From: Palsa-504 sp963744575
GTDB lineage: Bacteria; Actinomycetota; Actinomycetes; Streptosporangiales; Streptosporangiaceae
Length of the DNA stretch: 64,000 nucleotides
Reading direction: 5' to 3'
NCBI GenBank assembly: GCA_963744575.1
Contig: CAVUUF010000025.1
Coordinates: forward strand, 248,001-312,000
The position numbers were made by a program, and so were the translations under genes. The notes beneath the pieces were generated by a model that did not search any database, had not been told where the DNA came from, and saw only the letters and a list, made by a program, of their open reading frames with translations. Below are positions 26,387 through 34,828 of this stretch, in pieces. Within the stretch, counting starts at the first letter, position 1. Each line of letters opens with the position of its first letter.

Positions 26387-26800
26387 GTGCGAGTGCTGAT
26401 CGCTGTCGTGATTGTCCTTTTCGTTTCCCTGCTGCTGCTCGCCGCCGACCGGGCAGTCAAGGCGATCAAGCGCGGCCTCCGCCGCCGCGAGGCCTCCGAG
26501 CGACTCGCCGCCGCCGCGGCTCAGGCGGAGGCCGCGGCCAGTCAGCGGCAGGCGGCCGAACAGGCCAGCGGAGCGCTCACCTCGGTCATGCCGACCATCC
26601 ACGACATGGACACGCGCACGGTCGGCCAACCAGTCCAGCGGGCCGCCACCGTCCACCCGTCCCACCCCGCCGACCGGCGCGACCCCGCCTCCCGGCCCGG
26701 TCCCGCCTCCCGGCCCGGCCCCGCCTCCCGGACCGGCCCCGCCTCCCGGCCCGGCCCCGCCTCCCGGCCCGACAGAGCGTCGCCCCCATCGTGCGGGTAG
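26387..26800 (+). CDS. Small single-pass membrane protein with Pro-rich repeat tail
   Basis: 137 residues: an N-terminal membrane helix (residues 1-19, VLIAVVIVLFVSLLLLAA), a basic helix (AVKAIKRGLRRREASERL), an Ala/Gln-rich coiled-coil-like region (about 38-62), and a C-terminal tail of PASRPG repeats. I do not recognise a family. The tail comes from five 18-bp tandem repeats at DNA level. Start GTG 26387. The end overlaps the phosphoesterase start by 10 nt, suggesting coupling. Confidence 0.55.
   Translation: MRVLIAVVIVLFVSLLLLAADRAVKAIKRGLRRREASERLAAAAAQAEAAASQRQAAEQASGALTSVMPTIHDMDTRTVGQPVQRAATVHPSHPADRRDPASRPGPASRPGPASRTGPASRPGPASRPDRASPPSCG
26684..26773 (+). repeat. Five 18-bp tandem repeats in the membrane-protein tail
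   Basis: Units of CCCGCCTCCCGGCCCGGC with one or two substitutions per copy, in frame (Pro-Ala-Ser-Arg-Pro-Gly). Confidence 0.85.
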
Positions 26801-27282
26801 TGGTCCTGGCCGACACTCATGCGCCGCGGCGGTGGCGGGCCTGCCCGTCCCGGGTGGCCGCACACCTGCGCGGGGCGGACCTGATCCTGCACGCCGGGGA
26901 CGTCTGCACCGCCTCGGTCCTGACCGAACTCGCCGAGTACGCCCCGGTCGTCGCCGTGCTCGGCAATAACGACGGGTCCGACGTCGCCGACTGGGGCGCT
27001 ACCGAGACAGCCGGACTCGACCTGGACGGGCTCGGCGTGGCCGTGGTGCACGACAGTGGGCCCGCCGCGGGGCGGCGGGCCCGGATGCGCCGCCGGTTCC
27101 CGGCGGCGGACCTGGTGGTGTTCGGGCACTCCCACATCCCGCTCGACGAGTCCGGGCCCGGTTTGCGGATCTTCAACCCGGGATCGCCGACGGACCGCCG
27201 CCGTCAGCCACACGGCACGCTCGGCGTCCTCGAGATCGACGCCGGGCGCCTCACCAAGGCCGCCATCGTCCCGGTCACCTAA
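26791..27282 (+). CDS. Calcineurin-like metallophosphoesterase (YfcE/MJ0936 family)
   Basis: The 163-residue protein holds all the metallophosphoesterase motifs: Asp8-x-His10 in LADTHAP, LHAGD, GNND, VVHDSG and GHSH. Family members are Mn2+-dependent phosphodiesterases of about this length, acting in the cytosol on poorly defined substrates. Start GTG 26791 lies within the end of the small membrane-protein gene. Confidence 0.85.
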   Translation: MRVVVLADTHAPRRWRACPSRVAAHLRGADLILHAGDVCTASVLTELAEYAPVVAVLGNNDGSDVADWGATETAGLDLDGLGVAVVHDSGPAAGRRARMRRRFPAADLVVFGHSHIPLDESGPGLRIFNPGSPTDRRRQPHGTLGVLEIDAGRLTKAAIVPVT

Positions 27283-27587
27283 CCCCACCAAAACCACTCT
27301 CACCACCAGTAACCCCCGCCACCCGCTACGGCGCCCCCGCCCCGCCTCGTTAGATTACGATCAGCCGTGTGACAATTCGTCCGGAAAAGCGTATTTTGCG
27401 GCATTTGCGAGACAGTGGTCCGGGATGGCTGCCGGTGCCCCTTACGCTCCGAGTGCCCTCGCGGCAGCCGATATACCAGGCGCCAACCGATACCAGGCGC
27501 CAACCTAGATACCAAGCGGCAGTCGAAGCGCCAAGGGGCGACCTGAAACACCCATCCGCGCCGATGCCGGAGCCCCAGCAATGAAAA
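27283..27587. other. Intergenic region with short direct repeats
   Basis: About 300 bp of non-coding sequence between the phosphoesterase and the terminator of the convergent scaffold gene. ACCAGGCGCCAACC occurs twice (about 27476-27507), with a degenerate third copy after it. No RNA gene was recognised. Confidence 0.4.
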
Positions 27588-27616
27588 CAGGGGCGCGGGC
27601 CTGCCGCGCGCCCCTG
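27588..27616 (-). terminator. Rho-independent terminator of the Scy/FilP-like gene
   Basis: A 10-bp perfect stem (CAGGGGCGCG / CGCGCCCCTG) with a 9-nt loop lies 16 nt past the scaffold gene's stop. On the minus strand it is followed by TTTT. Confidence 0.85.
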
Positions 27617-27631
27617 CAAACGGACGCGGCG

Positions 27632-29113
27632 TTACTCAGTCCACCAGTCCTCGTCGTCTTCCTTGCCGTTGGCGGCCTGCTTGGCGCTGGCCGACGCGGC
27701 GCTGGCCGACGCGGCGGCGGCCGACGCTGGGGCCGGGGCGCCGCCGTTGGCCGGGCGCTGCTGGGCCTGGGTGGGCGCCGGGGACACCTGGATGGCCTGG
27801 CGCGTGGCGGACGGCGGTACCGGCTGCACCGTGGTGGGAGGCACCGCGGAGGTGCCGTTGCGCGGAGCCTGCGGGGCTGACGGGGCTGACGGGGCCGAAG
27901 CAGCCGAAGGGGCCTGGTCGGCTGCGATGGCCGGCTTCGGCGCCGGCGCCTGCACCGCGGGCTCGCTCATGCCGGGCAGCTGCCCGCCGAGCAGCTGGCG
28001 CACCTGGGCCAGGTGGGCGGCGATGCTGTCCTTCTGCCTGGTGAGCTCGTCGACCTCGCGCTGCACGGCCGTCCGGCGGCGTTCGGCGTCGGCCTTGGTC
28101 TCGGCGAGCAACTGCTCGGCCTGCGTCTTGGCCTGGGTGACGATCTGGTCGGCGTTCTTCTTGGCGTTGCTGACCAGCTGCCGGGCGTGCGAGTCGGCGT
28201 CCCGCCGGGTCTGGTCGGCCTGCGCGGAGGCTTTGGCCGCGCGCTGCTCGGCGGTGGAGGCGCGCTGCTCGGCCTCGGAGACGAGCTTCTGCGTGGCGGA
28301 CTGGGCGGCGGCGAGCCGTTCGGCTTCCTGGCGTTCGGCCTCTTCCCGGCGCGCCGCGAGCTGGATCTCGAACTCGGCCTCGGCCTGGGCCCGCTGGGCC
28401 TCGCTCTCCTCCAGAATCCGCTGGGCCTGGCTGCGCATCTCGTCGGCCTGGCGCTTGGAGGTGGTGAGGATCTCGTCCCGCTCCCGCTTGGCCGTGGCCT
28501 TCAGCTGGGCCACCTCGCGCTCGGCGCTGGTGCGCAGCTTGGCGATGTCACGCTCGGCAGCGGCCCGCTTGTCAGCAACCTCGTGGTCGGCGGTGGCCCG
28601 CAACTTGGCCACCTCGCGCTCGGTGGTGGAAGTCAACTCGTCGGTCTCACGCCGGGCGGTGGTCCGGATCGAGTCGGCATCGCGCTCGGCCGCGCCGTGC
28701 AGGTCGTCGGTTTCACGCTTGGCGTTGGCCCGCAGCTCGGAAGCCTCGTTCTCGGCGGCGCCCCGGAACTCCGCCGCGTCAACCTTGGCCGCGGCCTTGA
28801 TCTCGTTTGCCTCCGACCTGGCCGCCTGGACAAGCTCCGTGGCCTGCTCTTCGGCCAGTCTCAGCAACTGCTCAATGCGGGCACCGAGGCCGGAGTAGGT
28901 GGGGCGTTCCTGCTCCTGGATCTGGCGATGCGCCTCGGACAGTTCCCGCCGCATGGTCTGAACCTGCTCGCGGTGCTGGCGCACCTCGGTTTCGATCTGC
29001 CTGATGTGCTCGTCGACCTGGTGACGGTCGTAGCCCCGCATCACGGTGGCGAACTCGCGCGGCGGAGCGTCCTCGAAGAAGTTGGTGAGCTGGGCGTCAA
29101 TGTCCGATTGCAT
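27632..29113 (-). CDS. DivIVA/Scy/FilP-like coiled-coil polarity scaffold
   Basis: The 493-residue protein begins with a DivIVA-like segment (FATVMRGYDRHQVDEHIRQIETEV), followed by some 300 residues of continuous heptad/hendecad coiled coil (repeats of A-E-R-E-x-x-x-L) and an Ala/Pro-rich tail ending EDDEDWWTE. Streptomyces Scy has this N-terminus and lies next to mce and a thiolase gene, the same order seen here. Scy assembles the hyphal-tip polarisome with DivIVA; FilP forms cytoskeletal filaments. This protein is much shorter than Scy and longer than FilP, so which role it fills is inference. A clear terminator follows. Confidence 0.8.
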   Translation of the reverse strand: MQSDIDAQLTNFFEDAPPREFATVMRGYDRHQVDEHIRQIETEVRQHREQVQTMRRELSEAHRQIQEQERPTYSGLGARIEQLLRLAEEQATELVQAARSEANEIKAAAKVDAAEFRGAAENEASELRANAKRETDDLHGAAERDADSIRTTARRETDELTSTTEREVAKLRATADHEVADKRAAAERDIAKLRTSAEREVAQLKATAKRERDEILTTSKRQADEMRSQAQRILEESEAQRAQAEAEFEIQLAARREEAERQEAERLAAAQSATQKLVSEAEQRASTAEQRAAKASAQADQTRRDADSHARQLVSNAKKNADQIVTQAKTQAEQLLAETKADAERRRTAVQREVDELTRQKDSIAAHLAQVRQLLGGQLPGMSEPAVQAPAPKPAIAADQAPSAASAPSAPSAPQAPRNGTSAVPPTTVQPVPPSATRQAIQVSPAPTQAQQRPANGGAPAPASAAAASASAASASAKQAANGKEDDEDWWTE

Positions 29114-29206
29114 ATGGCCTAATCCTGGCTAGACGTGAAGGCGACGGAATTTTACGGCGGGGTGTCAGCCATGACGGGTAACGACTCTCGCCCGATGTGC
29201 AGGAGA

Positions 29207-29785
29207 CTACTCTTCCTTGGGTGGCTTGGTGCGTCCTTCGGAAGTCTCTATCCTACGCGTCCGGTTGATTCCACTTATCGACAGTATGGGGCATAACGCC
29301 GACCTGGCGGCCTGCACAAGCTCGGTCAGCACGCCGCCCAGATCGGCCGGGTGCAGGAAGGCGATGGACGCGCCCATAGACCCGTGCCTGGGCCGCTGGT
29401 CGACCAGGCGGACGCCGGTCCCGGCGATCGCGGCCAGGGCCTGGCTGACGTCGTCTACACCGTACCCGACGTGGTGGATCCCCTCGCCGCGCCGGGCGAG
29501 GAACTTGCCCACCGGCGTATTCGGGTCCAGCGGCTGGAGCAGCTGGACGTAGCCCACCCCGAGCCCGCCCACGCCCGCCCCGGAAGGGCCGACGCCCGCC
29601 CCGGACGGGCCGACGCCCGGCGCAGGCCCGACTGCCAGCATGGCCTCCCGCACCCCCTGCTCCTCGTTCACCTCCAGGCTCACCACCTCCAGCCCGAACG
29701 TTTCCCGGTACAAGCCAACCGTCCGGTCCAGGTCCCGGCAGGCGATGCCGACGTGGTCGAGGCGGGTCAGCAGCGGTGGCGCCAT
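29207..29785 (-). CDS. mce: Methylmalonyl-CoA epimerase with loop insert and C-terminal extension
   Basis: A glyoxalase-fold VOC protein with metal-binding His in RLDHVGIACRD, His in GEGIHHVGYGV and Glu in GGVLTELVQ, the set used by methylmalonyl-CoA epimerase, which interconverts (2S)- and (2R)-methylmalonyl-CoA in the cytosol. Two oddities are present. Residues about 54-77 are a Gly/Pro-rich insertion made of GVGPSGA repeats. About 30 extra residues (SISGINRTRRIETSEGRTKPPKEE) follow the normal end. Neighbours (thiolase, MeaB, mutase large subunit) fit propionate/branched-chain acyl-CoA metabolism. Confidence 0.85.
   Translation of the reverse strand: MAPPLLTRLDHVGIACRDLDRTVGLYRETFGLEVVSLEVNEEQGVREAMLAVGPAPGVGPSGAGVGPSGAGVGGLGVGYVQLLQPLDPNTPVGKFLARRGEGIHHVGYGVDDVSQALAAIAGTGVRLVDQRPRHGSMGASIAFLHPADLGGVLTELVQAARSALCPILSISGINRTRRIETSEGRTKPPKEE
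29571..29612 (-). repeat. Two 21-bp tandem repeats in mce
   Basis: Two 21-bp units differing at one base encode the repeated Gly-Val-Gly-Pro-Ser-Gly-Ala of the epimerase insertion. Confidence 0.8.
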
Positions 29786-29821
29786 ATTTCCTTCCGGTAC
29801 CCACTAGGTAAGGTTGCGGTT

Positions 29822-31015
29822 ATGAGCGAACCACGTCAGCCGGTCATAGTCGGCGCGGCGAGGACACCGGTAGGCCGCCTGCTCGGATCCCTCGCCAGCA
29901 AGTCTGCCAGCGAACTCGGCGGCGTCGCGATCGTCGCGGCCCTGGACCGGGCCGGCGTCGCCCCAGACCGGGTCCAGTACGTGATCATGGGGCAGGTGCT
30001 GCAGGCGGGCGCGGGCCAGATCACCGCGCGGCAGGCCGCGGTGCGGGCCGGCATCGGAATGGACGTTCCCGCGCTGACCGTGAACAAGGTCTGCCTGTCC
30101 GGCCTGGACGCCATCGCGCTCGCGTCGCAGCTGGTCCGGCTGGGCGAGTACGACGTCATCGTGGCCGGCGGCATGGAGTCCATGACCCAGGCGCCGCACC
30201 TGCTCAAGAATTCCCGGTCCGGCTACAAGTACGGCCCGGTCACCGTCGAGGACTCGATGGCCCTGGACGGCCTGACCGACGCCTTCGACCACCTGTCCAT
30301 GGGCGAGTCCACCGAACGCAGCGGGCGCAAGCTCGGCATCACCCGCGAGCAGCAGGACGAGTTCGCCGCCATGTCCCACCAGCGCGCGGCCGAGGCCACC
30401 AAGAACGGCGTGTTCGCTGCCGAGATCGCTGCCGTCTCCGTTCCGCAAAAGGGCGGCGAGACCCTGGCCATAACCGAGGACGACGGCATCCGCCCCAACA
30501 CCACCAAGGAGACGCTGGCCAAGCTCAAGCCGGCCTTCGGCCAAGACGGCACGATCACGGCCGGCACTGCGTCCCAGATCTCGGACGGTGCCGCCGCCGT
30601 CGTGGTGACGTCCGCAGATTATGCCGAACGGGCCGGGCTTTCCGCCATCGCGGAGATCGGGGCGCACGGCAACGTGGCAGGCCCGGACAACTCGCTGCAC
30701 TCCCAGCCGTCCAACGCCATCAAGCAGGCGCTGGCCAAGGCCGGCCTGAGTGTGTCCGACCTGGACCTGATCGAGATCAACGAGGCGTTCGCGGCCGTGG
30801 CCATCCAGTCCATGCGCGACCTGGGCGTCGGCCCCGACGTGGTGAACGTCGACGGCGGCGCCATCGCCATCGGCCACCCGATCGGGGCCTCCGGCGCCCG
30901 GCTCGCGGTGCACCTGTGCCACGAACTCGCCCGGCGCGGCGGCGGGCTCGGCGCGGCCGGCCTGTGCGGCGGCGGTGGCCAGGGCGAGGCGCTGCTGCTG
31001 TGGGTCCGCGGCTAG
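29822..31015 (+). CDS. Acetyl-CoA C-acetyltransferase (thiolase)
   Basis: 397 residues with both thiolase active-site cysteines (VNKVCLSGLDAI; GLCGGGGQGEALLL) and GHPIGASGAR carrying the catalytic His. The MESMTQAPHLLKNSR segment is typical of the biosynthetic acetoacetyl-CoA thiolase group. It condenses or cleaves acyl-CoAs in the cytosol. Start ATG 29822, divergent from mce by 36 bp. The position between mce and meaB is conserved in Streptomyces. Confidence 0.9.
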   Translation: MSEPRQPVIVGAARTPVGRLLGSLASKSASELGGVAIVAALDRAGVAPDRVQYVIMGQVLQAGAGQITARQAAVRAGIGMDVPALTVNKVCLSGLDAIALASQLVRLGEYDVIVAGGMESMTQAPHLLKNSRSGYKYGPVTVEDSMALDGLTDAFDHLSMGESTERSGRKLGITREQQDEFAAMSHQRAAEATKNGVFAAEIAAVSVPQKGGETLAITEDDGIRPNTTKETLAKLKPAFGQDGTITAGTASQISDGAAAVVVTSADYAERAGLSAIAEIGAHGNVAGPDNSLHSQPSNAIKQALAKAGLSVSDLDLIEINEAFAAVAIQSMRDLGVGPDVVNVDGGAIAIGHPIGASGARLAVHLCHELARRGGGLGAAGLCGGGGQGEALLLWVRG

Positions 31016-31022
31016 CCGGCCC

Positions 31023-31976
31023 GTGGCCGCCGAGGCAAGCCGGCCGTTCCCGCGGGCGGGCGCCGAGCTCGACCAGGCTCGCGCCGGGGACGTCCGTGCC
31101 GTCGCGCGGCTGCTTTCCCTGGTCGAGGACGGCTCACCCCAGGTCCGTTCGGTCATAAGGGACCTTCTGCCGAACACTGGCGGGGCCCGGATCATCGGCC
31201 TGACCGGCGCGCCCGGTGTCGGCAAGTCCACCGCGACCAGCGCGCTGGTCGGCGCGTACCGCGCGGCCGGCTTCCGGGTGGCGGTGCTCGCGGTCGACCC
31301 CACCTCGCCGTTCACCGGCGGCGCGCTGCTCGGTGACCGGATCCGGATGCAGCAGCACGCCGTCGACGACCAGGTCTTCATCAGGTCGATGGCGAGCCGG
31401 GGCCACCTGGGCGGGCTGGCCGCCTCGACGCCGCAGGCCATCCGGGTGCTCGACGCGGCCGGGTTCGGGCTGATCATCATCGAGACGATCGGCGTGGGGC
31501 AGGCCGAGGTGGCCATCGCCTCGCTCGCGGATTCCGTGGTGGTGCTGCTCGCGCCCGGCATGGGCGATGCGGTCCAGGCGGCCAAGGCCGGCATCCTCGA
31601 GGTCGCCGACCTGTTCGTGGTGAACAAGGCGGACAAGCCGGACGCCCAGCAGGTGGTCAGGGACCTGCGCAACATGATCGCGCTGGCCGACCGGGGCGAA
31701 GAGGACTGGAAGCCGCCCATCATCACCACCGTGGCGGTCCGGGACGAGGGGATACAGGAGCTGATCAGCCGGCTGAACCAGCACTGGTCCTGGCTCAACG
31801 ACACCGGCGAGCTGAAGCACCGGCGCCAGGCCCGGGCGCGCGAGGAGCTCACCGCGCTGGCCTTCGCGGAACTCCGCGGCCGGCTGGCCGCGAGCCGCCT
31901 GGATGAGCTGGCCGGCCGGGTCGCGGACGGCGACCTGGACCCCTTCCAGGCCGCCGATGAGCTACTTGACCAGTAA
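31023..31976 (+). CDS. meaB: Methylmalonyl-CoA mutase-associated GTPase MeaB (ArgK family)
   Basis: A G3E-family GTPase: Walker A GAPGVGKST, DPTSPFTGGALLGDRIRM, the switch segment MASRGHLGGLA, IIIETIGVGQAE and the base-specificity NKAD. MeaB protects and reloads B12-dependent acyl-CoA mutases. The frame is open upstream, but GTG 31023 lies 7 nt past the thiolase stop and gives a normal 317-residue protein. Its client is probably the mutase large subunit at 35143-36801 with an unlinked B12-binding subunit. Confidence 0.9.
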   Translation: MAAEASRPFPRAGAELDQARAGDVRAVARLLSLVEDGSPQVRSVIRDLLPNTGGARIIGLTGAPGVGKSTATSALVGAYRAAGFRVAVLAVDPTSPFTGGALLGDRIRMQQHAVDDQVFIRSMASRGHLGGLAASTPQAIRVLDAAGFGLIIIETIGVGQAEVAIASLADSVVVLLAPGMGDAVQAAKAGILEVADLFVVNKADKPDAQQVVRDLRNMIALADRGEEDWKPPIITTVAVRDEGIQELISRLNQHWSWLNDTGELKHRRQARAREELTALAFAELRGRLAASRLDELAGRVADGDLDPFQAADELLDQ

Positions 31977-32006
31977 CAGAGCCGTCCACGGCATACGGTT
32001 GTACCC

Positions 32007-32525
32007 GTGGGTAAGCCGCTGGAATTGCCCTTTGACCCCATCGACCGGGCCGCGCAGATCTGGGCGCGCCGGTTCGGTCCTTCGCCGTCGATGGCGGCGG
32101 TCACCTCGATCATGCGCGCCCAGCAGATCCTGCTGGCCGAACTCGACGCGCTGCTGCGGCCGTACGGGCTGACGTTCGCCCGCTACGAGGCGCTGGTGCT
32201 GCTCACCTTCAGCCGCCGCGGCACGCTGCCGCTCGGGATGATCGGCCAGCGCCTGATGGTGCACCCCACCAGCGTCACCAACATCATCAGCCGCCTGGAA
32301 CGCCAGCAGCTGGTGATCCGCAGGCCGAACCCGGCCGACGGCCGGGGCCGGCTCGCCGAGATCACCGAGGCCGGCCGGGCCGTGGTGGAGCGCGCCACCC
32401 GGGACCTCATGGCGGCGGAGTTCGGCCTCGGCGGCTACCAGCCGGGTCAGCTCAAGGAGATCTTCGACCTGTTCCGCGAGCTGCGCCTGGCGGCCGGCGA
32501 CTTCGTTCCCGAGGCCGGGGCCTAG
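32007..32525 (+). CDS. MarR-family transcriptional regulator
   Basis: 172 residues with a winged helix-turn-helix: LILAELDALLRPYGLTFARYEALVLLTF, then the recognition region GMIGQRLMVHPTSVTNIISRLERQQLVIRR and wing NPADGRGRLAEITEAG. It lies 30 nt after meaB in the same direction and may control the acyl-CoA genes. The ligand is unknown. Its stop overlaps the convergent membrane-propeller gene by 4 nt. Start GTG 32007. Confidence 0.85.
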   Translation: MGKPLELPFDPIDRAAQIWARRFGPSPSMAAVTSIMRAQQILLAELDALLRPYGLTFARYEALVLLTFSRRGTLPLGMIGQRLMVHPTSVTNIISRLERQQLVIRRPNPADGRGRLAEITEAGRAVVERATRDLMAAEFGLGGYQPGQLKEIFDLFRELRLAAGDFVPEAGA

Positions 32526-33928
32526 CCGTCCAGGTGCGAAGGCACCCAGGTGTGCCCGCCATCGAAGGTGAACCAGACCGTGCCGAAGGACAGGTCAGCG
32601 GGCAGCGCGACACCCTGCTCGTCAGTGGTCATGCCCACGTACCCGAACCCCTCGGCCGGGCTGCCTCCGGTCACCGTGGCCGCCTGCCAGGCGATGTCGC
32701 CCGCGGGCAGCAGGTCGATGCCCCGGCCGGTGGCCAGGACGACGCTCCCCGACGGGCTGGCGGCCAGCCCGTAGGCGGTTCCCGCCTCCGGGGCCTGGGC
32801 CATCTGCAGCCAGCTGGCCCCGCCGTTCGGTGAGGAGAAGATCAGCTTCTGCTGCGTCGAGACACCGGGGTTCCCGCCGCTGCTGCCGGAGACGCACGCC
32901 ATGACCAGCTCCCTGGCGCTGACCGCGCCGAGCAGCACCCCGGTCGGCTGGCCGTCCGCCCGGGCCGTCCCCACGGTGCACCCGGAGACCAGCGAGCCCG
33001 CCCGCTGCCACGGCGCGGGCCCGTCGACCGGGCCGGAGTACAGGGTCCCGTCCGGGCCGAGCAGGTAGCCCAGGCCGCCGGTGAGCACCAGGGTGGCGGC
33101 CTCGCTGGCGGTGCCGTCGGTCAGCCCGGTGGTCGCGGCGCCGACCGGCGCCCAGCCGCCGCCGGCGGCGGGGGCGGAGTACAGCGTGAAGCTGGTGCAC
33201 TGGCTGCCGTAGGCAGGCCCGCTGCCGGTGCACGACGCCCACAGGGCGAACACCCGGCCGCCCACGGTCTCCAGGTCCGTCACCCGGAGCCCGCCGGTGT
33301 CGACCCGCGTCCAGGTCTGGCCGCCGTCGTGGGTGCCGAACAGCCCGGGGCCGTACGCCCACCCGTCATCGGTGTTAAGGAACCTGATCTGGCTCACCCC
33401 GGTGGCCCCGTCGGGCCCGCCGGTGAGCGGCGCGGGCCCGCCGGACCAGGCCTGGCCTGCGTCGTCGGTGCGCGCCACCGAGGTGCAGTACTGGGTGGCG
33501 CAGTGGCCGGGGGAGGCGGCCTGGCCGATCGTCCAGCCGGTCCTGGTGCCGATGAAGGTGACCGACGTGGGCCGGAAGTTAACCGGCACAGGCCCCAGCC
33601 CCGCCGCCTTCGACGGCGGTATGCTCGCGGCCGCCGAGGACTCGCTCTGCCCGTTTCCCGATCCGGCCGGCGTGGCGGGCTTAGCGGAGGACTGGCCGGC
33701 CGCCACGCTCGACGTAGGGCTTGGGCTCAGCACCGGCAGGTTGACCACCTGGGGCACGGTCACCGCCGCGGCCACGACTGCCGCCGCCGAGGCCGCAGTG
33801 AGGACCAGCCGGCGGTATTTGCGGCGCCGGGCCCTGCGCTTGATCAGCTCGAACGTGCCCGGCGGCGGTGGGAGCGGCTCGATCCGCTCGCTCAGCCAGG
33901 CGTCCACGTCGTCGCGTCGGTCAGCCAT
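32522..33928 (-). CDS. Membrane-anchored beta-propeller protein coupled to an ECF sigma factor
   Basis: About 468 residues: a cytosolic N-terminus of some 50 residues (DDVDAWLSERIEPLPPPPGTFELIKRRARRRK), one membrane helix (YRRLVLTAASAAAVVAAAVTVPQVV), a Ser/Pro/Ala-rich stalk, and an extracytoplasmic part with Asp-box-like repeats (THDGGQTWTRV, SSPNGGASWLQM, TFDGGHTWVPS). Cys pairs suggest disulfides. ATG 33928 overlaps the sigma gene end by 8 nt, so the two are translationally coupled. The position and topology of the N-terminus suggest an anti-sigma-like role, but no known anti-sigma domain is recognisable; this is inference. Confidence 0.75.
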   Translation of the reverse strand: MADRRDDVDAWLSERIEPLPPPPGTFELIKRRARRRKYRRLVLTAASAAAVVAAAVTVPQVVNLPVLSPSPTSSVAAGQSSAKPATPAGSGNGQSESSAAASIPPSKAAGLGPVPVNFRPTSVTFIGTRTGWTIGQAASPGHCATQYCTSVARTDDAGQAWSGGPAPLTGGPDGATGVSQIRFLNTDDGWAYGPGLFGTHDGGQTWTRVDTGGLRVTDLETVGGRVFALWASCTGSGPAYGSQCTSFTLYSAPAAGGGWAPVGAATTGLTDGTASEAATLVLTGGLGYLLGPDGTLYSGPVDGPAPWQRAGSLVSGCTVGTARADGQPTGVLLGAVSARELVMACVSGSSGGNPGVSTQQKLIFSSPNGGASWLQMAQAPEAGTAYGLAASPSGSVVLATGRGIDLLPAGDIAWQAATVTGGSPAEGFGYVGMTTDEQGVALPADLSFGTVWFTFDGGHTWVPSHLDG

Positions 33929-34592
33929 CGCGTCTCCCCAGCGCCGTCTTGAGCTTGGCGCGCGCCGCGAACAGGTCCGCCTTGATGGTGCCCTCCGGCC
34001 GGTGCAGCAGCGTCGCGACCTCCCGGATGCCGAACCCGCCGTAGTAGTGCAGCAGGAACGGGTCACGCAGCCGCGGCGGCAGCGAGGCGATGAGGTTCCG
34101 CACGTCGACGTCCTGGTCCGGGTAGGCCACCGGATCCACCGCGGCGCCCGCGGTGACGCTGCGGATGGCCCGCCGCTCCCGTTCGGTCTTGCGCCAGTGG
34201 TCGCGTATCAGGTTGGTGGCGATCATGTACAGATAGCTCTGCGGGCTGTCCACCCTGGTCCACCGGGACAGCAGCCGGACGAACGCCTCGGACGCGATCT
34301 CGTGCGCGGTGTCGTCGTCGTCGACCAGCCGCCTGACCCAGCCGGCCAGCTTGGGGTAGACCGCCTTGAACAGCTCTTCGGCCGCGTCTGCGGCACCCCT
34401 TTCCGCATCTCCTTCGCCCCGGTCAACCTCACCAGCGCCGCCCACCGGATCTCCCTTGATGAAGTTCCCGGCAGGGGGCGGGAACACCGCGGCGTCACGC
34501 CCCGCGCGTCCACCGCCCGGCATGATGATCATGTCGGGGCCGGTCGGGGCGCTCTCGAGAACACCCGAGTGATACGGCAACTTTAACCACAT
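33921..34592 (-). CDS. ECF-type RNA polymerase sigma factor, coupled to membrane propeller
   Basis: Region 2 (ELFKAVYPKLAGWVRRLVDDDDTAHEIASEAFVRLLSRW, SPQSYLYMIATNLIRDHWRK) and region 4 (LPPRLRDPFLLHYYGGFGIREVATLLHRPEGTIKADLFAARAKL) are both complete. From ATG 34592 there is an unusual 60-70-residue N-terminal extension; ATG 34532 is an alternative start and neither has a strong ribosome site. The next gene encodes a single-pass membrane protein with an external propeller. It probably controls its own operon in response to an envelope signal. Confidence 0.85.
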   Translation of the reverse strand: MWLKLPYHSGVLESAPTGPDMIIMPGGGRAGRDAAVFPPPAGNFIKGDPVGGAGEVDRGEGDAERGAADAAEELFKAVYPKLAGWVRRLVDDDDTAHEIASEAFVRLLSRWTRVDSPQSYLYMIATNLIRDHWRKTERERRAIRSVTAGAAVDPVAYPDQDVDVRNLIASLPPRLRDPFLLHYYGGFGIREVATLLHRPEGTIKADLFAARAKLKTALGRRDG

Positions 34593-34828
34593 CCCCGTCC
34601 GGCGACTGCACCCGGCGCCGCCTGCTGGTTGCCTTCGGTTCAGCCGGGTTTCCTGGGGTCCATTGGTGTCTGGCCCGGGCGCGTCCCCGTGACGTCCGGG
34701 CCCCGCGGCACGACGCCGTTCTCGGCCTCATGCTCTTAAGAGACGGTACAACTCCCTCATCGGTTGCACAGAAACCTCTTTTCCCGAACGATCCGGCCGC
34801 GTGCCCCGCCGCCACCACCTCCCAAACC
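34593..34828. other. Intergenic region upstream of sigma gene
   Basis: Non-coding. It holds the sigma-operon promoter, not identifiable by eye, and a truncated copy of the dispersed motif (TCTTTTCCCGAACG at 34777-34790). Confidence 0.4.

Noticed and set aside
29207..29290. Separate small gene in the C-terminal extension of mce
   Set aside because: The extension is continuous in frame with the epimerase and has no own start signal.
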